Shown: positions 13,201 through 26,800, counted from the stretch's first letter. The stretch is 64,000 nt of DNA from Apus apus (GCF_020740795.1 NC_067284.1:102663440-102727439); one strand, 5' to 3'. Notes: generated by a model not told the origin, from the sequence alone. A program made the numbers and translations.

Positions 13201-16200
13201 TACCACTATCAGATGATCCCGTACTTCTAGACAACACTGTTAGAACAAACAAGCAGTCAGTGTTGCAGTTTACAGGTCCTGAAAAAGAAAAAAAAATAAT
13301 TGAGGGACTGCTGTACTATGCTGATATAAATTCTGACTTGCTTCAGCAGGGCTAGGATTTTATTCCGGTTACTCACAAGCATATAGACACTTGTGTGCAC
13401 ATTTCCCATGTCCACAGATTTGCCTCTCACATAACCAGGTGAGGTTCCATCCTTACTAATAATTTTGTAACTTCTGGCTGGAACCATTTTCCCTTTTCTT
13501 CCTCACCACTGGCAGCTTCTTTTTTAAAAGAAATTTCATTCTTTTTCTGCCGACACAGTACAAAACTCTTCACTTTTATCCAGTTACATCTCACTTAGGG
13601 TTTAATTCTCCTTTTCTTCCTGTATCCAATTCTCTCCCCTCAGCTGCTGACACCAGGTCTCCCTTTGAGTTCCCTCTGGGTCTTCCCTCCAGCTCAGTAT
13701 TTCATTTTTCCTTCATGTATTCCCTCTTCCCTTCAATCCCTTTGCTTTTCAAATAAAGACACAAAGGAATCACTTCACCCAACAATTAATTGAACCTGCC
13801 CCTAGAGGGAAGCATAAGAGTTGCTTATCAGAGAACACTTAACCACACAGGGAAAAGGAAGTGAGGAATAATGCCTACGTGTAACTTCATAGAGTTTGTT
13901 AGCCAGAACTCAACAACTTTTCAACTTGGAATGTTGAATGAGATTGCAATTTAATACTGCTTGGCATTAAAAAAGCGACACAGTGGCATTTCTAGGTTTT
14001 TTTATTTACATACTTTCCAAGAGACATGGATTTGCCATAAACAGCAGAAGTATAGCTCTACTCATGGGAAAGGCAAATGTGAACATTTTGATCTTCCATC
14101 CAGTCTAATGCAGCCAAGATCACAGAATTCATACAATAATAATTAAATAGCTCAACACAGTCACTCAGCTGGAGAGCTCTTCTAAGGTCATTTGCTTCCT
14201 TGCTACACTCACTAATAACATCTTGATATCAACACAAACATGAAGTTCCTAGATAAGAGTCTGATACTGTTGTCAAGATGAAACAGAACAAAACAAAAAC
14301 CATAAGCACACGATGTAACTTTGCTTTAGAGAAGAGGAAGAGAGATGACAAAAGATTCCACACAGTATTGAAGTGGACAATGCCAAAACAATAATCAGGA
14401 TGCTTCCAGTCTCCAAAGCTGTAGTGTAATCTCTGTCATATGCTATCACCACTCTCCCTCAAATATCCACCCCAGTACATTTTTGCCCTTTGTGCACTAA
14501 GTATACAGTCACTAAATCTGCTCTTAAGGAATTTGATGACACATGCAAACTTCACAAGGACTTCATTATAAAGCAATCTGTATATTTTAGGTTATTTTAT
14601 TGATTATCATTTGAAGCACAGCATGAAGATGAGATGAGGAGCAGAGTATCCATCATTAGCATATGCCTCCTGGCCTTAGAGCACACACTGGACTTGCTCA
14701 GCGTACCATTCTGAAAGCTTATCAAGCTATTACATGAAACCTCTCTTCCCTATAGTTGGTAAGCATGGAAGAGAAGCTGACAATTTTTTTCCAGTGAAAA
14801 ACTTTTTGTTTCAAAATTTCAGTACAATGAAAACAATATCTTATGAGAATTAAACTTCGATCAGAAGTAGTTTTATGATGCTGGGATGGCACAGGATTGA
14901 GGGGACAGAAAGAGAGATACAGAGGTATTATAGCACAGACATCTTGCAAATGACATTTTCTCCATCACAGCTGGATGGCCTACAGTTAGTTACAGAAGTT
15001 TGACGAAGAAATGGGAGGATGAGGTATATTTTTTATCATTACTAGTTACATTTTGAAGGTTAATCCTGCAATCTGCAAAACCATTCAGCTTTCACAGCAG
15101 TGCAATACTAAATCTTGACAGACATAAGAGATGGTTGTTAAAAATAACCCCACATTTGCAACGCATTATGTAATTTCATACTCATTGCACCTTAGCATAT
15201 TCAATTTCTTAAGCAAACAAACACTCAAAGAAACCAGAGGTAGTATATTTTCTGCAGCTTTGTTACCTTTCATGGAATGTAAATAAAATAACTGTGAGAA
15301 AAGACTTGTCTTACTCCTACTCACCCTTTCATTTTCAAAATAAAGTGATGACTTGCACTGCCTCACACAATGACCACAGCAGAGTCAAGCCTCATTTAGT
15401 AGAAAAACAGTCCTCTCAGTTTCAGTGCCACTTCTCTTCTTCCATTTCCAGGTTTCCCCACCCAAACATATTTCATTCTCTAAGGCAATTATCAACAGCC
15501 TCCTGATGTTCTCCCTTTCTTCTCTTTTGCAAGCACTGAAAGTAATCACGTGTTTAAAACAAACACACACACTGCTATCCCATTATGATCCTCGGACCCT
15601 TAGGGCAGTATTTCAGTTGCAAATGCTGTGAGATACTAGACTAACACTCAAAACTATGGCTGCTCTCACCTTTTATTTGTGCTATTCCACTAATGAATTA
15701 ATTATCTACATCCCACAGTAACTGTATGTGGGGTGTTAACAGCCCCACCTAGCCCCACTCCTGTGCTACCAGCTCCTAAGAAGAAAATCAACTCTCCAAC
15801 AGCCAAAACCAGTACACTGGGGCTTTTGTCACAAGTCTAGAAAGGAATTTCAGAAGATTGCATAAAAGGAACAACAGCCCAAAGCAGTGGTGAATATTGA
15901 AGTTCACTACTACAGAGCATGTCAGAAAGGCAGAAAATTAGTTTCAAAAATAGCAAGCATGGCCCTTAAAAAAAAAACAAAACAAAACAAACCCAGAACA
16001 GATGCTAAGTTCTGCTGAGATAAAAATATCTGCCCATCAGACAAGAAATAAGGCCAGTCAAATACCCCAGATTAAACATGCATTGATCCAACCACATCAC
16101 AGTGCCACACTGTCCTTCTAAACACTGGTATCTCCTCCCCTCACTCATCCCACAACATCAGAACTAGAAGTGCAACATTTTCAATCAAGACCTGACCATA

Positions 16201-16602
16201 TACACCATTCAAAACACCAAATGGGTTACATGAATGACCCCAAAAGTCTGGCTTCAGCCTCTAAACCGCCAGGAGATGCAGCTCAGCAGCCCACACTGCT
16301 GCTAGTATCTCTTCTTGGCCAGATGCCTGCTGGGGAACTCATCATCCACTTGCTGAATGGCAGATAGCAACCGTGTAATGGTTGAGCAGCATGAGTCACA
16401 TACCCAGCAGTCAGGTTCAGGAGGAAAGCACAGAAGCACTTGATGCCAGGCAGCTATGGCAGCAAAAGCAGGAAGCAAAGTGTTTCAAAAATAAGAAAGA
16501 GTTCAGTAGAATGAGGTATGCTAAAAACAACCTCAAAAAAAAACCACCCAGAAACAGCCATTCCTCCCTCCTTACTCCTTTCTTTTGGTCAGGGAATCTG
16601 AT

Positions 16603-16655
16603 TTTTTATATATATATATACACACACACATACACACATACATATACATAAACAT
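16603..16655. repeat. TA/CA dinucleotide microsatellite
   Basis: A (TA)n run passing into (CA)n and interrupted ATAC repeats, in ARFGEF3 intron 2. A short poly-Tyr/Thr/His coding frame over it is an artefact. Confidence 0.9.
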
Positions 16656-19600
16656 AGATAATCTACATATGTATACATATCTGCTTCCTTATCCACTCTC
16701 TTCCAGTAAAAAGAAATTAACAGAAATTATGAACAAAATCAAGTAAATAGAAGAAGAATAAAATAATGAAACTATGAAATCACAGATATTTCTGCACTAT
16801 GGAGAACCCAAAATGCATCCCAAGCGTCAAGATTATATAAATGGAAGAATTATCTGCAAAGCTAAGTTAACTGGAAGTCTCCATGGCATTGGATGTTTGG
16901 TGATGGTCACACCACACTTGCTTTTATTATTTGAACACATGCAAACTTCAATGTGCGAACATGGGTTTTCTTGTTTAAGAGTTTGTAAGCTGCATCTGCT
17001 TCTCAAAAACTCTCTCAGATCAAAAGCTAGAGATACAAAACTACATGGCACAGTAGATCTATTTCACCCTCAAATTCCCATAATTATAAAGGGGGGAGGG
17101 GAAAGCATGAAGGACATATTTCAGAGTTCAGCTATGTTTAAGGCTTACTTCTGCTATTTCCAAGTGATCTTTATTGCACTGAGTTCCCAAAGTTCACAAA
17201 ATGCCTTCAAAAATGAGCATCAAGACAAATAGCACTGGGACACAAACAGGAGAGAGAACTGGACATAAGCTGGTTATTACACAGGACCCTGCTCACCACT
17301 GACTTCTGACTTGCCAGCTTTACCCCCAGAAATACTGGCTATTTTTGAAAGGTCAGTGTGAAATACCAGAGGGCTGCAAGCTTTTGCAGTAACAAATAAA
17401 GAACTGCTACCAACACAGACAGGGCTTAGAAAAGCTTAGTACTTCCGAAAGCCAAGACACATCTCTCTCTGATTAGGCACCCAAAATTTATGCCTTGAAG
17501 GCTTGAGCCTTCACCTCCATTTGTTTTCAAGTACTTTCTGCAACTTCTAGGTACAAAGATGTGGAATATACAAATATGCTGAAGACGTAAGTAGGCATTT
17601 GGAAAGCCTTTCTGTTTCTTCTATGAAGAAGGAATGTAAATTACACCAGTTACTATGCCAAAACACTCATCAACAAGTCTCACGGCTATTACTTAAAGTC
17701 CACAGGGGAAACTTAAAGCCAGCATGACCAACAATTCAAACTATCGAGAGTCTTGACAATGTGTCCTCTGCACTCAGCCACATTTCTCAGAGTAAAGAGA
17801 CAACAGCCACATAAGCTCCACAGAACAGCTCAAACTGAAGCCTGCAGTGATGCTTCTGCTACACTGACAAAAGGGCAAAAAATGTATTTTGTCACTGTTC
17901 TCATCAGAGGAATAGAAAAGTAGTGACAGGAAAGTAGAAAGACCTGAAAATTACAGGAAATATCTTAGAACTATGAGAAAGTCTCTTTAGGATAATAAAA
18001 AAAATCCTAATGAAGAATGGCAGCAACATAGTAAAAAATTCTGTACATAACATTCTAGGTTCCAGTAAGAACAGAAAACACAAAAACACAACAGGTAAAC
18101 TACCCACCAAGCCACAACCTCCCTCAAAAGTGTCAACCAGGCTCCTCTTTACAGCACCAAGTTCTTGCTGATACAAAGACACTATGTTTCACACAGCCTA
18201 CAGGGCATGAGTTAATTGCATTAATGCATTCTAAGAAACTCTGCTACATACACGTTTTTCAGAGCGCTCTGTGACTGGCAAGCACTGTCGAGCCTCTTAC
18301 TTTATTGTCTGTTATGTATATAATCCTCACAAGTGTTAAACTGCTCTTATCTAACATCTTCTTTCAGGGCTTATTTTTTTGTGGCTGTTCAGTTATCTTT
18401 TATGGATCATATTTCAGCCTCTAAAAACACAAAGGAGAAACTGACCAGGAATCAGCCAAGAAGAGACTTGCTCAGTGCAGGTGCTTGGCCTTAGGGCAGA
18501 ATTTGTCATCTTGAAAATACTGATGTGAACACAGCTCATATTAGTAGCAAAGAACTGCTTGCTGGCAGACGACATTAAGCTCTCTTAAGCTGTTTTCTAC
18601 TAAAACACCAAAACATCAATTCCTTTTATCTAATTCATTATTTATAAGTCATCCACCCAGCCTCCTCAAGCACTTAGTATATATCTAATCTTCACAATAC
18701 CTGTTCATCAGAGACAAATGTGTACTAGGCAGGCAACAATGGACCGGTTCCAATGGGTTACATGACTCTCTCCCTTCTCAAAAATCCACAGGATGTGGTC
18801 CACTTTAATCTTCTCTACTATTTCATGCCCTTGCTCAACAGTCTGATCAGAAGTTACAGTACTGAAAACGCACATGCATATTCCTATCTTAAGGCAGAGC
18901 TGACAGAACTCTGTGGAGAAGTTTGTATTTGTTGGTGATTTGTATTTCTTTAGGAAGTGAGACATTTAAATAATGCCCCTCACCAAAATTATTATTCAAG
19001 GTCAAAATGGGATTTGGATTCCTAAGTCAAATTAACATCAAAGGCAGCTGAATAGCAAAACAGTCTCGTTTAGCTTCCTGAAGATATACCCAACAGAATT
19101 CTGTCAAACTAATTTAAGTATGACATTCCAGACTGAATGTCCAGCCACTGTACTCCCTTGGGGCAAAAGTACCCCAGGTGCTCGCAAACACAGCAGACAC
19201 GCATTAAGTGGTTCCCTGACAACTGCTAGAAAAAGCTCCCATACAAATGCTACAGCTGAACCCCCTAACTAAATTGAACAGACTTCAGGAAACTATCATG
19301 CTGCCTGCCCAGTGTTCAATAACAAAAGCCAAACACAAGAGTGAAAGCTATGGATAGGTCAGAAGCAAGCCAGAAATAGAAGTAATCTACCCCAACAGTA
19401 TGGTGAAGGTACATATGTAGGTGATACAACACATGTAAAAACCCCTGAACAAAACTGGTCATAGAGGAAATGCAAAGATAAACTTGTCCTCCCAATTCTC
19501 AAGCTAGGATCACTGTCTTCAAAGAAAACATTAAGAACTTCTACTCATCTAGAACTGTGGTTTCAAAACCAGTAAGTGGCCTTTTACTTTTTAAGGGGAA

Positions 19601-21599
19601 ATAATGGCAGTATGCAGTTTACACCTTCTTGTGAGCAGACTTCATTCTTCAGCTCCAGAAGGAAAAGAAGAACGTAAGTAAGGGCATGGCCACCTTTTTA
19701 AACAGCAGGAACATTAGCACAACTTGCCAGTGGAAGCCAGATGCTGCTTTATGGAGAAACAGAAATAAAACTGATTAGGGTACTTACTAGATTCACCATT
19801 TCTGAAACTACGCCAGCATTGATCTCAATCAGACATGGCAGATGATCAATCTCTGTCCTCCATTCTTATTCATTATAGATGTGCCTTAGATCATTAACTT
19901 CCCCAAATATGCTGTAGAGAAGGGCCGATAAATTTTCCTTGTATTCAGCATGTTCTCAAGAGACACCAAACTTTACTACTAAACAAGCTGAAACATTTTC
20001 CCTGCCATGCAGTACTCTAAATACTCATTCAGCTGCTGGTTTTTGGAAGAGACCTTACAAATATACACTTTTTTCTCCGGAGCTATTTGGCACTTTGCCT
20101 TTAATGCTTCAGTAAGTTAACACTGTGGATCTCAGATTCGAGGAGCAGATTAGGGTCACCCAGTAGGAAGATTATATGCATACCTTTAACTCTAGTATCA
20201 CAGCATATTCCAGACCATATTCCCAAGCTATGCTACTACACCCAAAAATATTACAAGAAAAAGGGTGAATGGCAGATTGAAAGTGGATGAGCAGCCAGGG
20301 GCTGATCTGTGTTACAGCAGATGATGCAATCAGCACCGGATCACAATGAGAGCAAGTAAGGGACATAGTCAGGATTCTCCACCCTGCACCCATCTTGGCT
20401 GTATTTCTGGTCATTGCCATTGCTCAGTTTTCAAGGCTACTATTGTACAGTGTTAAGAACCAAGCTGTCACAGTGCTGGTCTTTAAAAATACCAAGCACA
20501 GATAAACTTCTATCTAATTTGCACATCATGCAGACGGACTCCAGCCAAAGATATGGCCCAGTGTGCTGATCTGAAGTCTGGCAGTATCTTGTTAGCAGAG
20601 AATGAAGAGTCAACTCAAGATTACTGAGCTTACTGTCTGAGGATGTGTGGCAGAACCACACCAAGGACCCCACAACCAAAGTTTTTATTAAAATTCTGTA
20701 GTGCAGCCTTCATGCTGTGAAACCCTGAGCAATACTGAGTGCACTGTTACTGACAAGCCTAGTGTTAAGAGCTTACTTCATCATAGCTACACCAGTGAAA
20801 GTATTTGCTTTAGTTAAAAAGATTAGGATTTACGGCGGGGGAAAAAAACCCCAAACAAACAAAACAACTACAACATTAAGAACACTGGAGGAAGAAGAGG
20901 TAGGCATGTCTGTAAAGAGGCAGTAGGCAAGTGAAAAAGGAAGAAATATGGTAACAGCTGACTAATTCATAGGGAATGAGAATAGTACTTAAAACCAGAG
21001 AGACTATATATGCTAGTAAAGATGAAGAATGATAAATGGGAAGATAAATGGGAAGATAAACAGCCAAGTTTTCTCCAACCACAATGCCAAGCAAACATAA
21101 TCTAATTCTAAAGCAGCTACTGGGAGTCACTCACCCAGTTTTTCTCAACTGCCCAGTTTGTGTTGGAAATGCACATGTCTGGGACTGGTCATGTCAGACC
21201 TGTTCTACATCCATCTCACACTGACTGGAGGCTCCTTGTGGACTGCAGCTGACACTACTTTAGAGCAGCAAAAGAACTACTCTTATCCCTTCCCTATATG
21301 GTGACTGTTCTGGAATAACTAGCTCTTCAATCCCTAATTTTCCTTGCTCAGAGCTTCACCAAGCATATCTGTAAGGAGCAGCAGGGAGTAAGGAAGTAAT
21401 AAAAATACTCCAATAAAAGTAATATTGTGGTAAAAAAGTGTTACCTCTTTCAGCAGCTAATAGTGGATACCTAGAAGGACTACAGGACAGGCTAATTTTA
21501 TAGCAATACTCCTACATACTGTCTTATAAACTCATTCATCTCTGACTGAAGTACTTCTGAATAAGAAGGGGTACCTTTGCATCTGGGAGACTTCAATCA

Positions 21600-21790
21600 G
21601 TTTCTTCCCTGGATTTGCTGAGGTGCTTTTTGAACCCATGCAAACTTTTAGTATCCATTACACTCTCTAATAACGGAAGCATCTTAACTCTATGTTGCAT
21701 GAAATAACATCCTCCTGTTTTGAGAAAAGCACTTGCTACTTTCTTTTGACACCTCCTTATGTTTCTGCCAGAAGGGGCAGGGAACAATTC
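21600..21790 (-). mobile_element. Possible ancient CR1-type LINE relic
   Basis: The plus strand reads as a diverged antisense copy of an old CR1 3' region: GCTTTTTGAACCCATGCAAAC, followed by a stretch resembling the usual TATGTTGCATGAAATAACATCCT motif. Divergence is high and the ends are unclear. The call rests on recollection of the family consensus. Confidence 0.45.
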
Positions 21791-22398
21791 TGCCTGTTTA
21801 CTTTCTCCAACCAGAATTTCTTGCAATCAGAGATATCAATTGAACAGCTCTATAACTTAGGGCAGTGCCACCTCCCTCAATTTATAGGTGTACAAATGGA
21901 GGCAGGGAGAAGGGAGAAGACTTACTCAAGATAATCTAGCAGTCTAAAGGAAGAAGTAGGCATAGAAACTGTATTATTTTAGTTCCTGCCCAGTGTCCTA
22001 GCTATATGATGATATAGTCCTTCCTTTTCTAGAATATTTATTTACAGTAAACAAAAACTGACCTAGATTTAAAACAAAAGAAACACATTGAAAATACTGA
22101 GAACCATCATCACTTACACTAAAGGCTGTAATTTAGAAGGAAAAGTATTTAGAGTAGAAGACAGCCCTCCTTTCTAACAGTGTGTTACCATTACACAAAC
22201 TAATGCCCATTTCATTCATGGCCAAGGGCTCATCAGCAAATTATCCACTACTACTATCCTAGATATGTATATCTACAATCTAAAGAAACCACATAGATTC
22301 AGCCCTCTCCCCTGTCTACCTCACTTCTAATTCAAATTTTTACTTCAATTTTACAAATACTCAACAGCTCCACAGGATTCAACATCAAATGTTCTTAC

Positions 22399-22450
22399 CT
22401 TAGCTGATACGGAGGTATCTTGACAGCAGCATCAGGAGAATTCAAGATTT
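22399..22450 (-). CDS. ARFGEF3: ARFGEF3 coding exon 2
   Basis: A 52-bp exon too short for ORF callers. On the minus strand it follows an acceptor (ttccttggttatacag) and is closed by the strong donor gtaaga. With the G carried from exon 1 it reads EILNSPDAAVKIPPYQL and two bases of an Arg codon, which the next exon completes as R-EKCLLPLQ. It belongs to the N-terminal helical region that in BIG-type proteins serves dimerisation and cyclophilin-binding functions; no specific role is visible here. The segment from NSPDAA onward is less familiar to me than the flanking IPP..LREKCLLPLQ. The exon call depends mainly on splice sites and phase (1+52 bases leaving 2), which fit exactly. Confidence 0.85.
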
Positions 22451-23543
22451 CTGTATAACCAAGGAAAATAACACAGCTCTTAAAAGAAGCTTCTGCGTTC
22501 AACCATAGTTATGCACCTGGCCACAATCTCTGAATCAATGATCCTGAAGTTTATACGTACTCCAGCTGGCAGAACAACAATCACTGCTGCTCCAAGTCTC
22601 CAACAATTTGCATAAACCTTTCAGGACAGTGGATGCCCAATGAGAAGGCACCAAGTACCACCTCTTCCTCATTGAACTCCCTTTCACACATCAGCACTTA
22701 GGCAGCACATACACCAAAACTGGAACAGTGTAGGGGATATTAGCATGGCTGCTGTTCCAGGATAACAGACAAGTAACGAAGCAAGCCATAGAATATCAAG
22801 CTGAAAGGCCAGTAAATAAGACAGCAACAGGTATGAACTACCACAGAGTGCTGTAACTATGTATGGATGAAAAATAAACATTTAAAGCAATTTTACGTAT
22901 CACAGTTATACTGATGCTAGTTATGGGTCTTGCTGACTAGTGCTCTAGGTAATTAGCATCAGAAGCATTTCAAGTCACAGCCAATCTCTGGAAATGGGTG
23001 AATGCTGAAATGCACCCAGGCTCATACTCCCTTAAAGAAATAACTCATACAGCTGATCATTATTTCCACTCTACAGCAAGGATAAAAGCGCTCGTTGAAT
23101 CAATTTTTTTCAATTTCAGGTTTTAAAATAGATACCCGAACATAAGTCAGCACTGAAAACTGTACTGGAGGGGTTTTTTACGATGCTTTGGGGGCGCGGG
23201 CATTTAGAGAAAAGACCCCCCCCCTCCCCAACACACGCAGAAACTGACAACTACCGGCGCCCATACGTGCCCCGCAGGACCCACGAAGCAGCCCCCGCAG
23301 GCGGCGGTGGCGGAGAACGCGGGTGCTGTGCGGGACCGCCAGTCCCCCCCGCAGCGCCGAGCTCCCGGGCGTTCTGAACCGCCCGAGGCGCTCCGCTCCC
23401 TCCGCACCCACTGGGGGGCTCAGCGGCCAAGGCAGCACAAGTTTGCTGAGGTCTCCCTGCCCCCGCCGTTCCCAGACCTCCCCGTCAGAGGGTCCTGCCC
23501 AGCCGCGGCGGGGCCAGCCCGGTGCCGCCGCCCGCGCCCCTAC
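22451..23543 (-). other. ARFGEF3: ARFGEF3 intron 1
   Basis: A 1.1-kb intron between the 85-bp first coding exon and the 52-bp exon 2. It changes sharply from GC-rich (above about 23,190) to AT-rich sequence, which marks the left edge of the CpG island. No gene or repeat was seen. Confidence 0.8.
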
Positions 23544-23628
23544 CGATGGCACAGGTGCAGCTCTCCTTGATGGCCCTGTGCTTGCTCCCCGACGCCTCCT
23601 TCTGCAGCTTTCGGAGGATTTCTTCCAT
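23544..23628 (-). CDS. ARFGEF3: ARFGEF3 coding exon 1 (start codon)
   Basis: This is the first coding exon of ARFGEF3 (BIG3/KIAA1244), a large Sec7/BIG-family-related protein known from secretory-granule biology and, in human breast cancer, from binding prohibitin 2. On the minus strand the ATG is at 23,628, and the exon reads MEEILRKLQKEASGSKHRAI..., which I recognise as the conserved ARFGEF3 N-terminus. It covers 28 codons plus one base and ends at a GT donor (gtaggg, from 23,543 downward). The leftover G joins the next exon to make a Glu codon. The ATG follows a purine-rich context (ggcaagATGG) inside a CpG island, as expected for a housekeeping-type promoter. A 264-codon frame running through the same strand is GC-rich 5' UTR and promoter, not protein. 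Identification rests on remembered family sequence plus the perfect in-frame joining of four exons. Confidence 0.9.
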
Positions 23629-23680
23629 CTTGCCTCCTCCGGGATCCTCGCGTAGCCGCGGGGGCAGAGGAGCAGGCGGC

Positions 23681-23706
23681 GAGGAAGAGGAGGAGGAGGA
23701 GGAGGG
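23681..23706. repeat. GAGGAAGAGGAGG purine tract
   Basis: A short (GAG/GGA)n tract on the plus strand, therefore TCC-rich on the ARFGEF3 sense strand. It lies 53-78 bp upstream of the ARFGEF3 ATG and is complementary to the (GGA)n tract about 160 bp further upstream. Confidence 0.9.
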
Positions 23707-23863
23707 CGGTGCGGGAGGCAGAGCGGTGCCGGGGCTGCCCCCGCCGCAGCCCTGCCTACGCGGGGACGATGCGCGGCGCCCCGCTGCTGCCCCGCTGCTG
23801 CCGCCGATGAATCACGCCGAGCTCCATGGCGGGGACACGTCAATTGTTGCCGCTGCGGAGTCC

Positions 23864-23902
23864 CTCCTCCTCCTCCTCCTCCTCCTCCTCCTCCTCCTCC
23901 TC
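23864..23902. repeat. (TCC)n trinucleotide microsatellite
   Basis: About 13 uninterrupted CTC/TCC units on the plus strand, hence (GGA)n on the ARFGEF3 sense strand. It sits roughly 240-275 bp upstream of the start codon, in the 5' UTR or core promoter. Confidence 0.95.
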
Positions 23903-24549
23903 TCCCACCCCGGGCAGGCCCCGGTGGCGCAGCCGGGATGGGGCCGGCCCTGGCCCCGCCTGCCGCGGGCACAGCCAGGTGGCTGCGGCCTCACCCCGCC
24001 CCGGGAATGCGGGGAGTCCCTTCCCGGCGTCGGGGGGAGAGGCGGCGGCGGAGGGTGCCGCCGGCCGTGGCGAGCCTGGGAAGCGGAGCGGGTGCCGGCG
24101 CCGCCGGGCTCGGCCCCGCGGGAGGAACGCGGGGCGGGCGAGCTGAGGCCTGGCTGGTCGCCATAGCGACCGGCGGCCTGGCGGGGAGCGCCGGCAGCCC
24201 CTGCCTGCCCCCAGAAAGCGGGAGGGTGGCCTCGGTGTCTCTGCCTGCGGTTTAGGCTCAGCCGTTCCTGCCGAGAGACTCGGACGCGTCTCCGGCGTTG
24301 GGAGACGCTTCCTGGGCTTTGCAGGGCTGAGGCGGGGGCTGCGCCTGGGCCGCCCCAGCGCCCGGCTGCTGAGAGCGGCCTGGCCGCGCAGGGCTGGGTT
24401 CCTGCTCCCCGGGCCTGTCAGCCCTGCCGCAGGGCAGCCCCTCTCTCCCGCAGCCTCCGGCGGAGCCACAGGCGCTGCCAACACGGGGAGGGACACAGGG
24501 AGTGCGGCCGCCATCCAAAGGTGGGTGCAGGCGCTGGTCAGTCTCTGAA

Positions 24550-26800
24550 TTCAGTGGTACCAAATAAACAGCCCTGCAGGCTCTGCTCCTTTCTCCACCG
24601 CTAGCAGGTGCAGAAGGTCACGACTCAACCTACTTTCCTGTACCTCGAGAAGAACGCACCCCTGTGTCCGCCCAGCAAGACAGGACCTCCTCCCCCTGCC
24701 CCTCGGGGAGAGAGAACAGCCACTCTGCCTGCTGAGACCTTCTCATGCCCCCAGTGCTTCTGCCCAGCCTTCTTCAGTTTGTTATTCCCCTGCCTTATCT
24801 CCAGGATGTGCTACTCGCCCTTCTTGCAACTGCATCAGTTAATTTTAATTGAGTGTTTTAAGGCAGTTGTCTTGTTGCAGAACCTCTCTCAGAAGAGACA
24901 AAAGGACAACCGGGCTAGAAAGAGAAAAAGATGACAAATAAGAAAGGCAGTCCAGGTAGCAGCTGGCAGTATTAGTGGTTATGTCTCCTCCTGCTAATTG
25001 GAAGAGTTGTGAATTGTGAATTACCAGACAATACTGGCACCTGCTGAATCAGCCATAGTACTTCCCATAGGATATTGGGCTTTCAAAGGCTGTCCCTTAT
25101 CCAAATACAAGGGCAGATCCTGCTTGTGTTTGAAAGTATAATAAATTAATAATCCATAGTTGCATTCTAAGGCCAGAGTGTAAAACTCGTGTCTGAAGAA
25201 AAGGATTTACAATGATGCCAGAAAGGTCTGGAGATGGATAAGGAATGCCTAGCGCTCCAATATTCAAATACAATACTACAATACTCTCTAACAGAAAGAC
25301 CATTAAGCTTCAGATTCCAGGGCATAAACCATCCTCTAAGAAACTGAAAGTAGTTTCCCTAAGTTTCTTATCTCTGGCCACACTGTCACTTCCCTTGGAA
25401 TTATAAACTGGTAATAACTAGTGGCCTAAAAAGATACGTATGTATCTATTCATAGTAAAGAATTGCTTTATTTCAGGAAGCCTCTGGTGAAACTGAATTA
25501 ACTTTGAATTTTAGATTATTTTTTTTACCTATATGTGTCACCTCACTAGTTATTTTTTCTGTGGTGTCTACAGGAAGCCCTTTGCAGCTGAAATCCTCAC
25601 CAGAGCTACAGTGTTTTCATAAATGCTGATGTCACTGAATCAAGAATTTATTTATTTTTCTTTTGTTTACTGTCCAATATTTTCAAGTAAAATGGATTCT
25701 GTGCTGCTAAACACTTTTTGCCAGTTGTTGTGTCAGCAGAGTGAGAGAAACAAAGGTCATGTTCAGGCTCTCTAGAGCATCTTAAGGTCTGCCTGTAAGA
25801 TTATATAGATGGAGAAACAAGCAAATGTATGTCAGACTACCATGAGTCACCTTGCTGACATTTTGCATGTAAGGCCGAACATCACCAAATGAAAGGAGTC
25901 CATCAATCCTTGTCTCTGTTGTCTATCATATGCACATAAACACACAGTAACCATGTCCTGCTGAAGTCAGTCACTAAATGTGTTTGTCTTGGAATCTTCT
26001 CCAAGACAGCAGTTTGTTATAAACTGACCAACGAACTTGCACATTGAGTGATGCCGTTTTATATTTCACTACTAGTATTAATCAATGTGAAATAAATGCT
26101 CAGCTTGTTATTGGCATACACTTTCTGGAGATACAATCTGAAGGAATATAGCATTTAGCTTCCAACTTCCTAAGAGTAGACAGTAATTGCCTCTAAGTCA
26201 TGATGTGAAAATCCAATGCTAAGTGGATATTGAAGAACACAAAAGCTCATATTACAGCCATAGCCACACGAGCACACAATCTTGTGGGCTTGAGGACAGC
26301 ACTGTTATCCAAATGTATCTTTTTTAAGGCTTTTGGAAATTGCTTTTACATTAAGTGGAAAATCTAGCAGAAAGACACAGTGTTTCCCAGAATGTACTTT
26401 GAAAAGGGATATCAACGAATGTCAGTATAGAGTTCTGCGTTTGGATTTTAGCAGCTTCCAGATCAAGTACACTGTCTACAAATGAAAAACCTTGGGGAAA
26501 AAGGGACCTAATAACCAAGGCTACAGATTAATCTGGCTTCTAGTATTAAAACTGGATTCCCTGTTATCTACCGTACACTGTAAGCAGAAATAAAAGAAAG
26601 GAAAAAAAAAAAGAGTAAAAAAAATGTTTGGGAGATTATTAGAATTATGGTCCTTTGAAGAACCATGACTATTTATAGGGGTAGAGTGTGAATGTATTTT
26701 GTTGGTTTGATCTTAAACATACCTGGCAGCAGCCTTGCTTTCTGTACTTCTGCAGGCCTCACTGATTTCAGCAGCATGACAGGACCTGAGCAACTCTTTT
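24550..26800. other. Intergenic, no gene seen
   Basis: The sequence between the ARFGEF3 CpG island and the first CR1 copy is AT-rich and without recognised exon or repeat. A 108-codon plus-strand frame (24,608-24,934) starts in island-edge sequence and has no recognisable domain. Confidence 0.6.

Larger units (their letters stand above)
7243..22398 (-). other. ARFGEF3: ARFGEF3 intron 2 (15 kb)
   Basis: Long AT-rich intron. Exon 2 joins exon 3 in phase, so no intervening constitutive exon is needed. It holds a dinucleotide microsatellite (16,603-16,655), short A-rich tracts (for example 15,968-15,990), a possible ancient CR1 relic (21,600-21,790) and several chance reading frames, the longest being 9,296-9,829 on the plus strand. 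No other gene was recognised. Confidence 0.75.
23200..24540. promoter_or_regulatory. ARFGEF3: CpG island / ARFGEF3 promoter and 5' UTR
   Basis: About 1.3 kb of very GC- and CpG-rich DNA surrounds the ARFGEF3 start codon at 23,628 and extends about 0.9 kb upstream on the minus strand. I see no convincing TATA box, so a dispersed CpG-island promoter is likely. Stop codons are rare in such sequence, which explains the many overlapping frames of 60-264 codons on both strands; none has recognisable protein content. Whether it also starts a plus-strand transcript cannot be told from sequence. Confidence 0.8.

Noticed and set aside
16774..17232. 152-codon plus-strand frame in ARFGEF3 intron 2
   Set aside because: No recognisable domain or coding bias; consistent with chance.
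23178..24563. Many long frames on both strands (up to 264 codons) around the ARFGEF3 start
   Set aside because: GC-rich CpG-island sequence with few stops; only the 85-bp ARFGEF3 exon has recognisable protein and splice sites.
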